Assembly (NCBI GenBank): GCA_031283745.1
Contig: JAITBH010000044.1
Location: 1 to 42,170 of the forward strand
DNA from: Candidatus Ectomicrobium neotermitis
GTDB taxonomy: Bacteria; Elusimicrobiota; Endomicrobiia; Endomicrobiales; Endomicrobiaceae
Direction: 5' to 3'
DNA: 42,170 bases
In this document: positions 16,411 through 24,788 of the stretch, piece after piece
Numbering within the stretch: the stretch's first letter is position 1
Layout of the letters: each line of letters begins with the position of its first letter
Program-made: the position numbers and the translations under genes
The notes under the pieces: generated by a model
Told to the model about the DNA's origin: nothing
Database searches by the model: none
The model's input: the letters and a program-made list of their open reading frames with translations, nothing else

Positions 16411-17681
16411 TGCACAACCTCCGCATTTTCTTTCTCGATTTCCATTTTATCGGCAATGCGGACGAAAGGCATATATATCACTATCATTATGACGATATTT
16501 ATCCCCTGCAAAATGCAGGCACGCCAATCCCCGCCTGTAGAAAGAATGCCCGACAAGAAAGGAGGTGTTGCCCAAGGGATTATGGCGACTGTTCTTGAAA
16601 CCAAACCCAAATCGGTAGCCAAGTAGCTAATTATTGTGAGGAGTATAGGGCCAAAAACAAAAGGAATGGCAAAAATCGGATTTAGAACTATTGGAACTCC
16701 GAAAATCACCGGCTCATTTATTTCAAAAGCGCCCGGAACTATGCAGGCTTTGCCCAAAGTTCGAAATAGCTTTGAGCGGGCTGTCATAAAAATTGCAATC
16801 AAAAGCCCTAAAGTTGCCCCCGAACCTCCCAAATGGACGAAAGTGTCGAGGAAAGGCTTGGTCATAATATGCGGCGGCTGTATCCCAGAAGCAAAAGCGA
16901 GCATATTGTCTGTCATCAAGTTCAAGGAAATCGGCTCTAAAATTCCACCGACAATGCTCGGCCCGTGTAAACCCAACATCCAAAATATCTGATTGAGAAA
17001 AACGATGATTATGCCCGACCATAAAGAGTCGCTTGCTTTGACAAGAGGAAGGAAGACCTTGTTTAGGAAATCGAAAATGCTGCTGCCTGTGATTTGCTCA
17101 ACAAAAACACCAAGCAAAGAGATTATTCCTATTGTAAGACCTGCGGGAATTAAGACTGAAAAGGATTTTCCTACTGCTGGAGGGACGCTGTCGGGGAGGG
17201 TTATGAGCAAACGTTTGTTTCTGTTAAACCTGATAAACAGTTCGCCTGCGATGAGCGGAATGATGATTGCGACAAATAAGCTGTTTGTGCTTGTGAGCGA
17301 CCAGCTGATAAAGCCCCAAACTGTATCGTTTCCGATCTGGGCTGTTTGAGGAATGATCGCTAAATATGAGGCTAAAGCTACAAAACCAGTTCTAAATGCA
17401 TCGCCTTTATAGGTTTGGGCCAAATGATAAGCGATAGAAAAAACTGCAAATAAAGCCAAAAAGCCAAAAGTTCCCCACCAAACGAAGTTGCATAAGTTGA
17501 TGATAAAGTCGGGCAGGATGTCTAACCAGCCCGGTATCGGCAAATTTTTGACTATCAAAGCTGCCGACCCTGCCATAATCAGGGGCATCAAAGAAATAAA
17601 TCCGTCTTTTATAGCACTCAGATGCCTCTGTGAACCAATTTTTCCACCTACCATGCTCATTTTGTCAACAAAACTGCTCAT
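16407..17681 (-). CDS. chbC: PTS lactose/cellobiose-family EIIC permease
   Basis: Inner-membrane sugar-translocating subunit, 424 residues with about ten hydrophobic segments. Family features are LMPLIMAGSAALI in the first membrane segment, MLGLHGPSIVGG, HLGGSGATLGL and the substrate-site segment EINEPVIFGVPIVLNP. The ATG follows AAAAAGGAG. It heads the chb-type genes and is coupled to chbG. It has no fused EIIB, and neither neighbour encodes one. It lies about 74 bases after cdd in the same direction, so it may be read from the glycerol operon or from a promoter in that gap. Confidence 0.93.
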   Translation of the reverse strand: MSSFVDKMSMVGGKIGSQRHLSAIKDGFISLMPLIMAGSAALIVKNLPIPGWLDILPDFIINLCNFVWWGTFGFLALFAVFSIAYHLAQTYKGDAFRTGFVALASYLAIIPQTAQIGNDTVWGFISWSLTSTNSLFVAIIIPLIAGELFIRFNRNKRLLITLPDSVPPAVGKSFSVLIPAGLTIGIISLLGVFVEQITGSSIFDFLNKVFLPLVKASDSLWSGIIIVFLNQIFWMLGLHGPSIVGGILEPISLNLMTDNMLAFASGIQPPHIMTKPFLDTFVHLGGSGATLGLLIAIFMTARSKLFRTLGKACIVPGAFEINEPVIFGVPIVLNPIFAIPFVFGPILLTIISYLATDLGLVSRTVAIIPWATPPFLSGILSTGGDWRACILQGINIVIMIVIYMPFVRIADKMEIEKENAEVVQ

Positions 17682-17754
17682 AAAATCTCCTTTTTTCTCG
17701 TTTTAACTGCTATTTCAAACTTGATTTTGATGATACTAAAAATAGTCTGCACTA

Positions 17755-18168
17755 TTATTTGTCTGCCAACTCATGGAGAGAGTCGAATGGATAAAGCTCT
17801 CCAAGTGTGGTTTTTATGAGTGAATCTGCCTTTGCACCAAACACTACTACAGTTTCTGGAGGTGCAAATTCAGTCAAAACTTGACGGCATGCCCCGCAGG
17901 GACCAGTCGGATTTTGGGCATCGGGGGTGGCGATGGCAATAGCCTTAAAAGAACGATACCCTTCCGCCGCCGCTGCAAAAACCGCTGTCCGCTCGGCACA
18001 ATTTGTTAAGCCAAAAGAGCGATTTTCAACATGTACCCCCACTTTAATAGTCCCATCGGGCAGCAACAGAGCAGCACCTACCCTAAAGTTTGAATAAGGG
18101 GCATAGGCTTTTTCGGATGCGTTAAGGGCTGCTTGATACAGTGCGGCAAGGTCAATTTTGATGTCCAT
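17755..18168 (-). CDS. cdd: Cytidine deaminase
   Basis: Deaminates cytidine and deoxycytidine to uridine forms for pyrimidine salvage. It has 137 residues, typical of the small tetrameric form. Zinc ligands are Cys 57 in NCAERTA (with catalytic Glu 59) and Cys 91 and Cys 94 in GPCGACRQVL; the N-terminal YSNFRVGAAL is also typical. The ATG follows TGGAGGA. It sits 24 bases behind the FAD-DUF1667 gene, between the glycerol and chitobiose genes, where it has no obvious metabolic link. Confidence 0.97.
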   Translation of the reverse strand: MDIKIDLAALYQAALNASEKAYAPYSNFRVGAALLLPDGTIKVGVHVENRSFGLTNCAERTAVFAAAAEGYRSFKAIAIATPDAQNPTGPCGACRQVLTEFAPPETVVVFGAKADSLIKTTLGELYPFDSLHELADK

Positions 18169-18192
18169 AAATCCTCCAGTTTTTGTGTCAGT

Positions 18193-19851
18193 TTAAGGCA
18201 GAGGTTTGGTTACCACAAAATCAGCTTCTAAACCTTCCACTTTTGAGACAACAGTGTCTCCGATTTTGACAGGAGCTTTTAGTTCTAAATTGTCGAGTGT
18301 TTTCATGACTGCAAAAATGGAGGACTTGGGAATATCCTTATTGGTTTTGACAGACACTCTCGAAATTGGAGCACCCTTTATGATGGCTGTGGAGGTGAGA
18401 ACACGGGTCGGCGAAATCAGCTCTTTTTTGCCGTAAGCCTCTCCACGCGGGCAGGTGTTGCCTGTAACCTTGTAGCCGTTTTTGGTGTCAATTTTAATTC
18501 GGCAGCCGCTAGGACAAACTATACATATTAGATCTACCGTTCCGTCAGCATTTTCCACTCTCGTTTTGGTGGCGCTGTCATCAGCTAAGATCATATTTCC
18601 ATTGATTGAAACCGTAATCTCCCCAGCAGATTTTTCTAAGGCAGCTTTTGGGATATTGATTTTTTCCATCTCACCGGGAGCCAAATTCCGTCTCTTAAAA
18701 CTTGCTATCACATTTTCCCCGCTTTTAACCTCTACAAGGGACTCCTTATAAATAGCCCGAGTTCTAAAAAACACATCTACACCTTTATCTATATTGTCGA
18801 GCCGAACTTTTTGGGGGACTGTATATCCCACGCCGCTGCCGTTTTTTATCTCTATGGTTTTTTGAGAGCTGACATCGCCTTTTTGGGCATACTCCGCAGC
18901 TGCTTTCCCCGCTTTCATGCTTTCGGTTGTAACAAAATCGACCAAATCGTGAACATGGCAAACATTTCCGCAAGCAAAAACGCCTGCCATTGAGGTTTCC
19001 ATATTTTCATAAACCACAGCACCGTTTGTCCGCTTATCGATCTCAATGCCTGCCTGCCTTGTCAACTCGTTTTCAGGTATCAAGCCGACTGAAAGCAAAA
19101 TCGTGTCGCAGTCAATTGTTTGCTGTGTGCCGTCTATCGGCCTCATTTGTTCGTCAACTTTTTGAACTGTAACTTGCTCCACCCTATTTTTCCCTTTTAT
19201 GTTGGTGATTGTGTGGGAAAGATAAAGGGGAATATCGTAATCGTTTAGGCACTGGACGATATTCCTTTTTAGCCCGCCTGAATAAGGCATAACTTCATAA
19301 ACTCCAAGCACTTTTGCCCCCTCAAGAGTGAGTCTGCGAGCCATGATTAAGCCAATATCCCCGGAACCCAAAATTACAATACGTTTTCCGACATTAAGCC
19401 CTTCGATATTCATATATAGTTGAGCAGCGCCGGCAGTAAAAATGCCCGATGCTCTTGCACCCGGTATGCCGATAGCACCCCTTGCCCTTTCACGGCAGCC
19501 CATCGCTAAGACTATGGCTTTAGCTTTTATCTCTAAATACCCATATTTCGGGTTTATGGCATAGACTGTTTTGTCGCGGGATATGTTTAAGACCATCGTC
19601 TCGCTTATCGTTTCGATGGGGTTTTTGGCTACCTCTGTGATAAATCTTGAAGCGTATTCAGGGCCTGTTAGCTCTTCATTGAAATAGTGGAGTCCAAAAC
19701 CATTGTGAATACATTGATTCAAAATTCCGCCTAAAGAGTTGTTGCGTTCAATGAGCAAAATATCTTTTGCACCGTTTTGAGATGCAGACAATGCAGCCGC
19801 TAAACCAGCGGGTCCCCCTCCAATTATTATGACCTCATAAACCTTTTTCAT
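18193..19851 (-). CDS. FAD/NAD-dependent oxidoreductase fused to DUF1667
   Basis: A 552-residue protein. The front part (about 1-310) is a pyridine-nucleotide-disulfide-type flavoprotein with the FAD loop IIGGGPAGLAAALSA, the second nucleotide loop VILGSGDIGLIMARR and the FAD-phosphate motif GVFACGNV. A beta-rich extension (about 325-435) ends in APGEMEKI. The tail (about 440-552) is a DUF1667 domain with Cys pairs CIVCPSGC and TGNTCPRGE, plausibly binding metal or Fe-S. In many anaerobes the flavoprotein and DUF1667 are separate genes behind a GlpA-like gene; here they are one. It overlaps the GlpA-like gene by ATGA, so the two probably form a complex that passes electrons from glycerol 3-phosphate. 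A CoA- or thiol-type reductase role is less likely. Confidence 0.9.
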   Translation of the reverse strand: MKKVYEVIIIGGGPAGLAAALSASQNGAKDILLIERNNSLGGILNQCIHNGFGLHYFNEELTGPEYASRFITEVAKNPIETISETMVLNISRDKTVYAINPKYGYLEIKAKAIVLAMGCRERARGAIGIPGARASGIFTAGAAQLYMNIEGLNVGKRIVILGSGDIGLIMARRLTLEGAKVLGVYEVMPYSGGLKRNIVQCLNDYDIPLYLSHTITNIKGKNRVEQVTVQKVDEQMRPIDGTQQTIDCDTILLSVGLIPENELTRQAGIEIDKRTNGAVVYENMETSMAGVFACGNVCHVHDLVDFVTTESMKAGKAAAEYAQKGDVSSQKTIEIKNGSGVGYTVPQKVRLDNIDKGVDVFFRTRAIYKESLVEVKSGENVIASFKRRNLAPGEMEKINIPKAALEKSAGEITVSINGNMILADDSATKTRVENADGTVDLICIVCPSGCRIKIDTKNGYKVTGNTCPRGEAYGKKELISPTRVLTSTAIIKGAPISRVSVKTNKDIPKSSIFAVMKTLDNLELKAPVKIGDTVVSKVEGLEADFVVTKPLP

Positions 19852-21287
19852 ATTTTCCCCCTCTTTGTCTCGCCGAGAACAATATAAGTTCCACCTTTAT
19901 CTAACGTAATATCTTTCTGATTTTTCTTGAGCTTTTGAGCGATTAAACTGTGAACTCGGGGGCCGCAAAAACCACCTTGACAGCGTCCCATCCCTGCAAC
20001 TGTGCGTCTTTTTACTCCGTCAAGAGACACAGGAGGCACGGGTCTGTTTAAAGCGTCCAAAATTTCCCCTTCTGTTACAGTCTGGCAACGGCAAACGATA
20101 GCGCCATAGGCAGGATTTTCTTTTATGGCTTGGGCTTTTTGGGCCTCAGTCATATGCTTAAACCTTTTTATCCGCCGTTTTGAGACAAAATTCGGGTTTG
20201 GCTTAAACTCTAAGCCCGCTTGATTGAGTTCTGCCGCAATATCTTTAGCTATTGCGGGGGCAGATGTTAGCCCGGGAGACTTGATGCCTGCCATATTGAA
20301 AAACCCTTTGACTGTTTTTGACTGGCCAACGATAAAATCCTCCATCTGGGCATCAGCCCTTATGCCGGAAAAGTTTCTAATCGAAGCTCTTATGTTGACA
20401 TTTGGAACCAATCTCAAAGCACCCTTCCGAACATTTTCTAAGCCCTCTGATGTGCAGCCTAAATCATCTTTGTCATCTACAACCTTGCTGTCCGGCCCGA
20501 CTATGACATTGTCATGAATTGTCGGAGAGACCAAAATCCCTTTACCGAGATCGGAAGGGCAAGGGAAAATTACCATATTGACTATGCCGTTTTCAGTGGT
20601 GTCAAGTAAATAATACTCCCCGCTTTTTGGGACTATGGAGAAAAATTCCGGCTCAAGCATACGGCTGACCGTGCCTGAATTAACTCCTGCCGCATTTACC
20701 ACAAAACGAGCCTTGAAATCGCCCGCGGTGGTCCGAACATTAAAGCCTCCATCGATTTTTTCGATGGATAAAACCTCAGCATTTAGCTGAATTTTTGTTC
20801 CGCCCATAACAGCACATTCGGCTTGAGCGATAGCCAGCTCCCAAGGGGCAATTATTCCCGCACTTGGCGCATAAAGAGCACAAAGCGCCTCTTTAGTTAA
20901 ATTGGGTTCCATCGCCAATAGTTCGTCTTTTTCTATTATTCGTAAACCTTTGACCCCGTTTTGTATCCCCTGATCCAAAAGTTTTTCGATTGTTTTCCTG
21001 TCAGTTTCATCAAAACCTACCACCAAAGATCCAATCTTCTTATAAGGTATATCCAAGTCTGCCGATAATTGCTCAATAATGGCATTGCCTTCGACATTAT
21101 ATGAAGCCATTTTTGTTTGAGGTTTTGGGTCATAGCCTGCGTGAACTATTGCACTATTGGCTTTTGTCGTCCCTTCAGAAACATCGTTTTCTTTTTCTAA
21201 TAAAAGCGTTTTTACCTGATACCGACTTAACTCATATGCTAAAGAACAGCCGCAAACTCCAGCCCCGATAATTATTACATCGTCCAT
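19848..21287 (-). CDS. glpA: GlpA-like FAD-dependent glycerol-3-phosphate dehydrogenase with BFD-like [2Fe-2S] domain
   Basis: Flavoprotein of the DAO/GlpA family, 479 residues, expected to oxidise glycerol 3-phosphate to DHAP. The FAD loop is VIIIGAGVCGCSLAYELSRY at the start; EGTTKANSAIVHAGYD and IRNFSGIRA are typical of the anaerobic dehydrogenase. The C-terminal 90 residues hold a BFD-type cluster domain with CRCQ and later GRCQGGFC. The ATG follows TTAGGAGG. It lies downstream of glpK and glpF and is coupled to the FAD-DUF1667 gene. A terminator-like hairpin sits just before it. The related family of L-2-hydroxyglutarate-type oxidases is a less likely alternative given the glycerol context. 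Confidence 0.9.
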   Translation of the reverse strand: MDDVIIIGAGVCGCSLAYELSRYQVKTLLLEKENDVSEGTTKANSAIVHAGYDPKPQTKMASYNVEGNAIIEQLSADLDIPYKKIGSLVVGFDETDRKTIEKLLDQGIQNGVKGLRIIEKDELLAMEPNLTKEALCALYAPSAGIIAPWELAIAQAECAVMGGTKIQLNAEVLSIEKIDGGFNVRTTAGDFKARFVVNAAGVNSGTVSRMLEPEFFSIVPKSGEYYLLDTTENGIVNMVIFPCPSDLGKGILVSPTIHDNVIVGPDSKVVDDKDDLGCTSEGLENVRKGALRLVPNVNIRASIRNFSGIRADAQMEDFIVGQSKTVKGFFNMAGIKSPGLTSAPAIAKDIAAELNQAGLEFKPNPNFVSKRRIKRFKHMTEAQKAQAIKENPAYGAIVCRCQTVTEGEILDALNRPVPPVSLDGVKRRTVAGMGRCQGGFCGPRVHSLIAQKLKKNQKDITLDKGGTYIVLGETKRGKI

Positions 21288-21316
21288 TTTTTCCTCCTAA
21301 TGATAGATATGTGAGT

Positions 21317-21353
21317 AAAAAAAAAGGAGTCCCCCAAAATGAGGGACTCCTTT
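21317..21353 (-). terminator. Intrinsic terminator between glpF and glpA
   Basis: A perfect 11-bp stem (AAAGGAGTCCC with its complement) with a 9-base loop is followed on the minus strand by a long T-run. It lies 15 bases after the glpF stop and about 30 before the glpA start, within what otherwise looks like one operon, so it may only partly stop transcription and lower expression of the genes behind it. Confidence 0.88.
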
Positions 21354-21367
21354 GATTAACAAAAAAA

Positions 21368-22111
21368 CTAACCGGCTACGGCATGCCAAACAAGAGATGC
21401 CGTAACTCCGCCTAAAATTGGAGCAACGACAGGTATCCAAGCATAACCCCAATCCGAGCTGCCTTTGCCCTTCATCGGCAAAATTGCATGCATAATGCGG
21501 GGACCAAGATCACGAGCAGGATTGATAGCATAACCTGTTGTTCCACCTAAAGATAGACCGATTACCAAGATTATTCCGCCGACACCGAAAGCTTTCAAAG
21601 CGTTTGCAGATACGCTCGCTCCAGCTATGTCAACTGCCGTAATATCCTGGAAGGTGCTACCGATGCCGAGTATGGTAAAGAGCAACATAAAAGTTCCCAA
21701 AAACTCGCTGACGAAGTTTCTGCCTGTGCTACGAATGGCTGGGCCAGTCGCAAAAACGCCAAGCTGTGTCGGTGCATCTGATAAATCGAAGTGATTTTTA
21801 TATTGAAGCCATACAAGGAAGGCACCCAAAAAGGCGCCAAGAAATTGCATGAGAATATAAACTGGAACCTGACTCCAAGCTGTTATACCAATTGATGCAA
21901 GGCCAAGCGTTACAGCGGGGTTAAAATGTGCACCGCTATATGTGCCAAACATTAACACTGGTATCGCAACTGCAAAAGCCCATCCAAAAGTTATGACTAT
22001 CCATCCGCCATTAAAACCCTTCGTCCCTTTCAAGATAGCATTGGCAACTACACCATCTCCTAAATACACAAGAACTGCTGTTCCAAGAAATTCTGCTAAA
22101 GCGTAACTCAT
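21368..22111 (-). CDS. glpF: Aquaglyceroporin, glycerol uptake facilitator
   Basis: Inner-membrane channel of the MIP family, 247 residues with six membrane segments and two half-helices. The two pore motifs are GAHFNPAVTLG near residue 60 and GYAINPARDLGPR near 190; the Asp after the second NPAR is the mark of glycerol-conducting members. The N terminus AEFLGTAVLVYLGDGVVAN is typical. The ATG follows TAGGAGGAAG. It is next to glpK, so incoming glycerol would be trapped at once as glycerol 3-phosphate. Confidence 0.96.
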   Translation of the reverse strand: MSYALAEFLGTAVLVYLGDGVVANAILKGTKGFNGGWIVITFGWAFAVAIPVLMFGTYSGAHFNPAVTLGLASIGITAWSQVPVYILMQFLGAFLGAFLVWLQYKNHFDLSDAPTQLGVFATGPAIRSTGRNFVSEFLGTFMLLFTILGIGSTFQDITAVDIAGASVSANALKAFGVGGIILVIGLSLGGTTGYAINPARDLGPRIMHAILPMKGKGSSDWGYAWIPVVAPILGGVTASLVWHAVAG

Positions 22112-22128
22112 TGCTTCCTCCTAATTTG

Positions 22129-22152
22129 CCCTCTTCGATGAGGGTTTTTTTT
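22129..22152 (+). terminator. Terminator-like hairpin in the glpK-glpF gap, plus-strand sense
   Basis: CCCTC, a 6-base loop and GAGGG are followed on the plus strand by T8, the form of an intrinsic terminator for rightward transcripts. No rightward gene ends here. On the minus strand the same hairpin sits just before the glpF ribosome site without a T-run, so it may block antisense transcription into glpF-glpK or act as an RNA element in the leader. Confidence 0.55.
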
Positions 22153-22195
22153 ATTTTTCGTCTATTACCCGCTAAAATTTCAAGCGAGTTTTAGA

Positions 22196-23692
22196 TTACT
22201 TTGCTTTTTCCCAACCTAAAGAACGTTTGACAGCTTCTTTCCAGCCGCTTATCAACTCTGCTCTACGAGCCTCGCTGATTGAAGGCTTGAAAACACGGTC
22301 AACTGCGACATTCTGTTTGATGTCTTCTTTATCTTTATAAAAACCTACAGCAAGACCTGCAAGATAAACAGCACCAAGTGCAGTGCTTTCGACAACTTTA
22401 GGCCTGATGACCTCAGAGTTCAAAATATCGGCTTGAAACTGCATCAAGAAATTGTTTGATGATGCACCGCCGTCAACTCTCAAACCCTTAATCGGCACGC
22501 CAGCATCTTTGCCCATCGCAGCGACAACATCAAAGCTCTGATAAGCCAAAGATTCCACAGTTGCACGAATAAAATGCTCTTTTGTCACGCCGCGAGTTAT
22601 GCCCAAAATTGCACCTCTTGCATATTGATCCCAGTATGGTGCACCAAGACCAACAAAAGCAGGGACTACATAAACCCCATTGCTATCAGCAACTTTGGTC
22701 GAATACTGCTCTGAAAAAGCGGCATTGTCTATCATTCTAAGTCCATCGCGTAACCACTGAATGGCAGCTCCAGCTATGAAAACGCTGCCTTCAAGGGCAT
22801 ATTCAACTTTCCCGTCAGCACCCCAAGCTATTGTTGTAAGCAAACCGTTTTTAGATTCAACAGCTTTTGTGCCTGTGTTCATCAAGATGAAACAGCCCGT
22901 GCCATAAGTATTTTTGGCAAGACCTGCATCAAAACAGCACTGGCCAAATAGAGCAGCCTGCTGATCTCCCGCAACACCTGCAATAGGAACCTCTCCACCG
23001 AGAAACTCAGCAGCACTTTTCCCATAAATATAGCTGGAGGGTTTAACCTCAGGCAGCATAGATTTTGGAATGTTTAGCTCCTTTAATATCTCGTCATCCC
23101 ACTTCAAATCGTGAATGTTGTAGAGCAGGGTTCTTGAGGCATTGCTGTAATCCGTCACATGGACTTGCCCTTTTGTGAGATTCCAGATAAGCCAAGTGTC
23201 TACCGTGCCAAAAAGCAGCTCGCCTTTCTCAGCTTTCTCTCTTGCACCCGGAACATTCTCCAAGATCCAGCGAACTTTTGTGCCGGAAAAGTAAGCATCG
23301 ACAACTAAGCCGGTTTTTTCCTTAATCTTCTTGTCAAAACCTTTCGCTTTCAACTGATCACAATAGTCTGCAGTTCTACGGCATTGCCAAACTATAGCGT
23401 TATAGACAGGCTTGCCGGTTTTCTTTTCCCAAACAATGGTTGTTTCTCTTTGATTTGTAATGCCTAATGCCGCAATGTCAGAAGCGTCAACGCCGCTGAT
23501 GGCTTTTACCTCTGCCATGACACCAATTTGGCTTGACCAAATCTCCATAGGGTCATGCTCTACCCAACCGGGTTTTGGGAAAATCTGAGTAAATTCCTTT
23601 TGTTCTACCTTAACGATATTGCCCTGCTTGTCGAATAGGATACAGCGTGAACTTGTTGTTCCCTGATCCAATGCCATCAAATACTTTGCCAT
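22196..23692 (-). CDS. glpK: Glycerol kinase
   Basis: Phosphorylates glycerol to glycerol 3-phosphate with ATP. It has 498 residues, the usual length of this FGGY-family kinase. Signatures are YLMALDQGTTSSRCI at the start, GWVEHDPMEIW, TNQRETTIVWEKKTG, VAGDQQAALFGQCCF and LRVDGGASSNNFLMQFQADIL. The start taken is the ATG after CAGGAGG; the frame is open further upstream but overlaps the end of dhaM and lacks a ribosome site. It is placed directly between dhaM and glpF. Confidence 0.98.
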   Translation of the reverse strand: MAKYLMALDQGTTSSRCILFDKQGNIVKVEQKEFTQIFPKPGWVEHDPMEIWSSQIGVMAEVKAISGVDASDIAALGITNQRETTIVWEKKTGKPVYNAIVWQCRRTADYCDQLKAKGFDKKIKEKTGLVVDAYFSGTKVRWILENVPGAREKAEKGELLFGTVDTWLIWNLTKGQVHVTDYSNASRTLLYNIHDLKWDDEILKELNIPKSMLPEVKPSSYIYGKSAAEFLGGEVPIAGVAGDQQAALFGQCCFDAGLAKNTYGTGCFILMNTGTKAVESKNGLLTTIAWGADGKVEYALEGSVFIAGAAIQWLRDGLRMIDNAAFSEQYSTKVADSNGVYVVPAFVGLGAPYWDQYARGAILGITRGVTKEHFIRATVESLAYQSFDVVAAMGKDAGVPIKGLRVDGGASSNNFLMQFQADILNSEVIRPKVVESTALGAVYLAGLAVGFYKDKEDIKQNVAVDRVFKPSISEARRAELISGWKEAVKRSLGWEKAK

Positions 23693-23717
23693 AAAAAACC
23701 TCCTGTTTTTTCGCTCG

Positions 23718-24146
23718 TCATTGAGCGTTTTCATCATCGCCGATTTCCGACTGTTTTCCTACAAGTGCATTGAGTGCTTCCTCTTTTACTTCATCGATAG
23801 AAGACCCCGCAGCTATTTGAACTGCTGCACCGATTGCTCCCTCAACTATTGGAGCAGAACTCAAAAAAGCATTAGCCCTTTTGATGTCGTCAAGCATCCC
23901 GATTGCAACTTTTGTGCTTATAACCGCACTACCGAGATCTGCAAGTATGAGAACTCCGTCGCTCGAATATGCCTTCTCAAGAGTTTCAAGAATATCGTAG
24001 GCATCCGTGCCGAGTTCCTCGTGTGAGCTGCCCGTTCCCCCTGCAGCAAAAACGGGAATATCAGATTTAGGGCTGACCTTTTTCGCCAAATCTGCCGCCG
24101 CCTCAGCCAAAGCCCTGCTATGAGAAATTAAAACCAAAGATACCAT
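23718..24146 (-). CDS. dhaM: Dihydroxyacetone kinase phosphotransfer subunit DhaM (EIIA domain only)
   Basis: A 142-residue mannose-type EIIA domain that accepts phosphate from HPr and passes it to ADP bound on DhaL. The phosphorylated His is residue 9 in LVLISHSRALA; GGTGSSHEELGTDA and LILADLGSAV follow as in the family. Unlike the enterobacterial form there is no fused HPr or enzyme I segment, so it needs free HPr and the PtsI encoded at the left of this window. The ATG follows GGAGGG. It is 15 bases behind dhaL. Confidence 0.95.
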   Translation of the reverse strand: MVSLVLISHSRALAEAAADLAKKVSPKSDIPVFAAGGTGSSHEELGTDAYDILETLEKAYSSDGVLILADLGSAVISTKVAIGMLDDIKRANAFLSSAPIVEGAIGAAVQIAAGSSIDEVKEEALNALVGKQSEIGDDENAQ

Positions 24147-24161
24147 CCAACCCTCCTATAC

Positions 24162-24788
24162 CTATATTAGTGTGTCTGCCGCCACAGCAGCCATCATCGC
24201 CGAACTCGTTGCGCCCGGATCCTGATGACCGATGCTGCGCTCGCCAAGATAACTCGCTCTTCCTTTCTTAGCTATCAGCGGAATTGTTGCCTCTGCACCG
24301 TTTTTGGCTGCAACTGCACACTCTCTTAACGCCTCTGCAAAAGTTTTTCTGTCATTTTGAGCAGTTTTTAGAGCCTCAAGTGCTGGAATCCAAGCGTCAA
24401 TCATCGTCTTATCGCCTTTCTGTGCTTTACCTATCAGCATAATTCCGTCTATGCCCTTGCTTATTCCATCTATCCACTCGTCAAGACCAAATTCGGTCTT
24501 TTTGCCGACAGCCAAACTCATCTTTCTAAACATCGTGCCGTAAAGCGGACCGGAAGCACCCCCGACTGTTTTGATTAAAGAGGCAGAAATTGACTTGAAA
24601 GCATCCTCACAATTGCTTGGCGGGTTAGCTTTCCAGTTTGCAACTACAGCGTCAAATCCCCGAGCCATATTCACGCCGTGATCTCCGTCGCCTATCGCCG
24701 AGTCGAGTTCGGATAAATAGAGCTTTTTTTCACTGTAGACAGCCTGCAAACTTGAGATGAACTTAAATAGGTTCTCTAAGGTTACCAT
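24162..24788 (-). CDS. dhaL: Dihydroxyacetone kinase ADP-binding subunit DhaL
   Basis: A 208-residue all-helical subunit holding the ADP that carries the phosphoryl group between DhaM and dihydroxyacetone on DhaK. ELDSAIGDGDHGVNMARGF has the metal-binding Asp residues; GGASGPLYGTMF and GRASYLGERSIGHQDPGATSS form the nucleotide site. The start is the ATG that overlaps the dhaK stop by one base (TAATG); an upstream extension of the frame lies inside dhaK. It forms a tight operon with dhaK and dhaM. Confidence 0.96.
   Translation of the reverse strand: MVTLENLFKFISSLQAVYSEKKLYLSELDSAIGDGDHGVNMARGFDAVVANWKANPPSNCEDAFKSISASLIKTVGGASGPLYGTMFRKMSLAVGKKTEFGLDEWIDGISKGIDGIMLIGKAQKGDKTMIDAWIPALEALKTAQNDRKTFAEALRECAVAAKNGAEATIPLIAKKGRASYLGERSIGHQDPGATSSAMMAAVAADTLI

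Noticed and set aside
17735..17756. AAATAGTctgcACTATT near the cdd stop considered as terminator
   Set aside because: The stem is short and made mostly of A-T pairs, with only a weak T-run; not separable from chance in AT-rich sequence.
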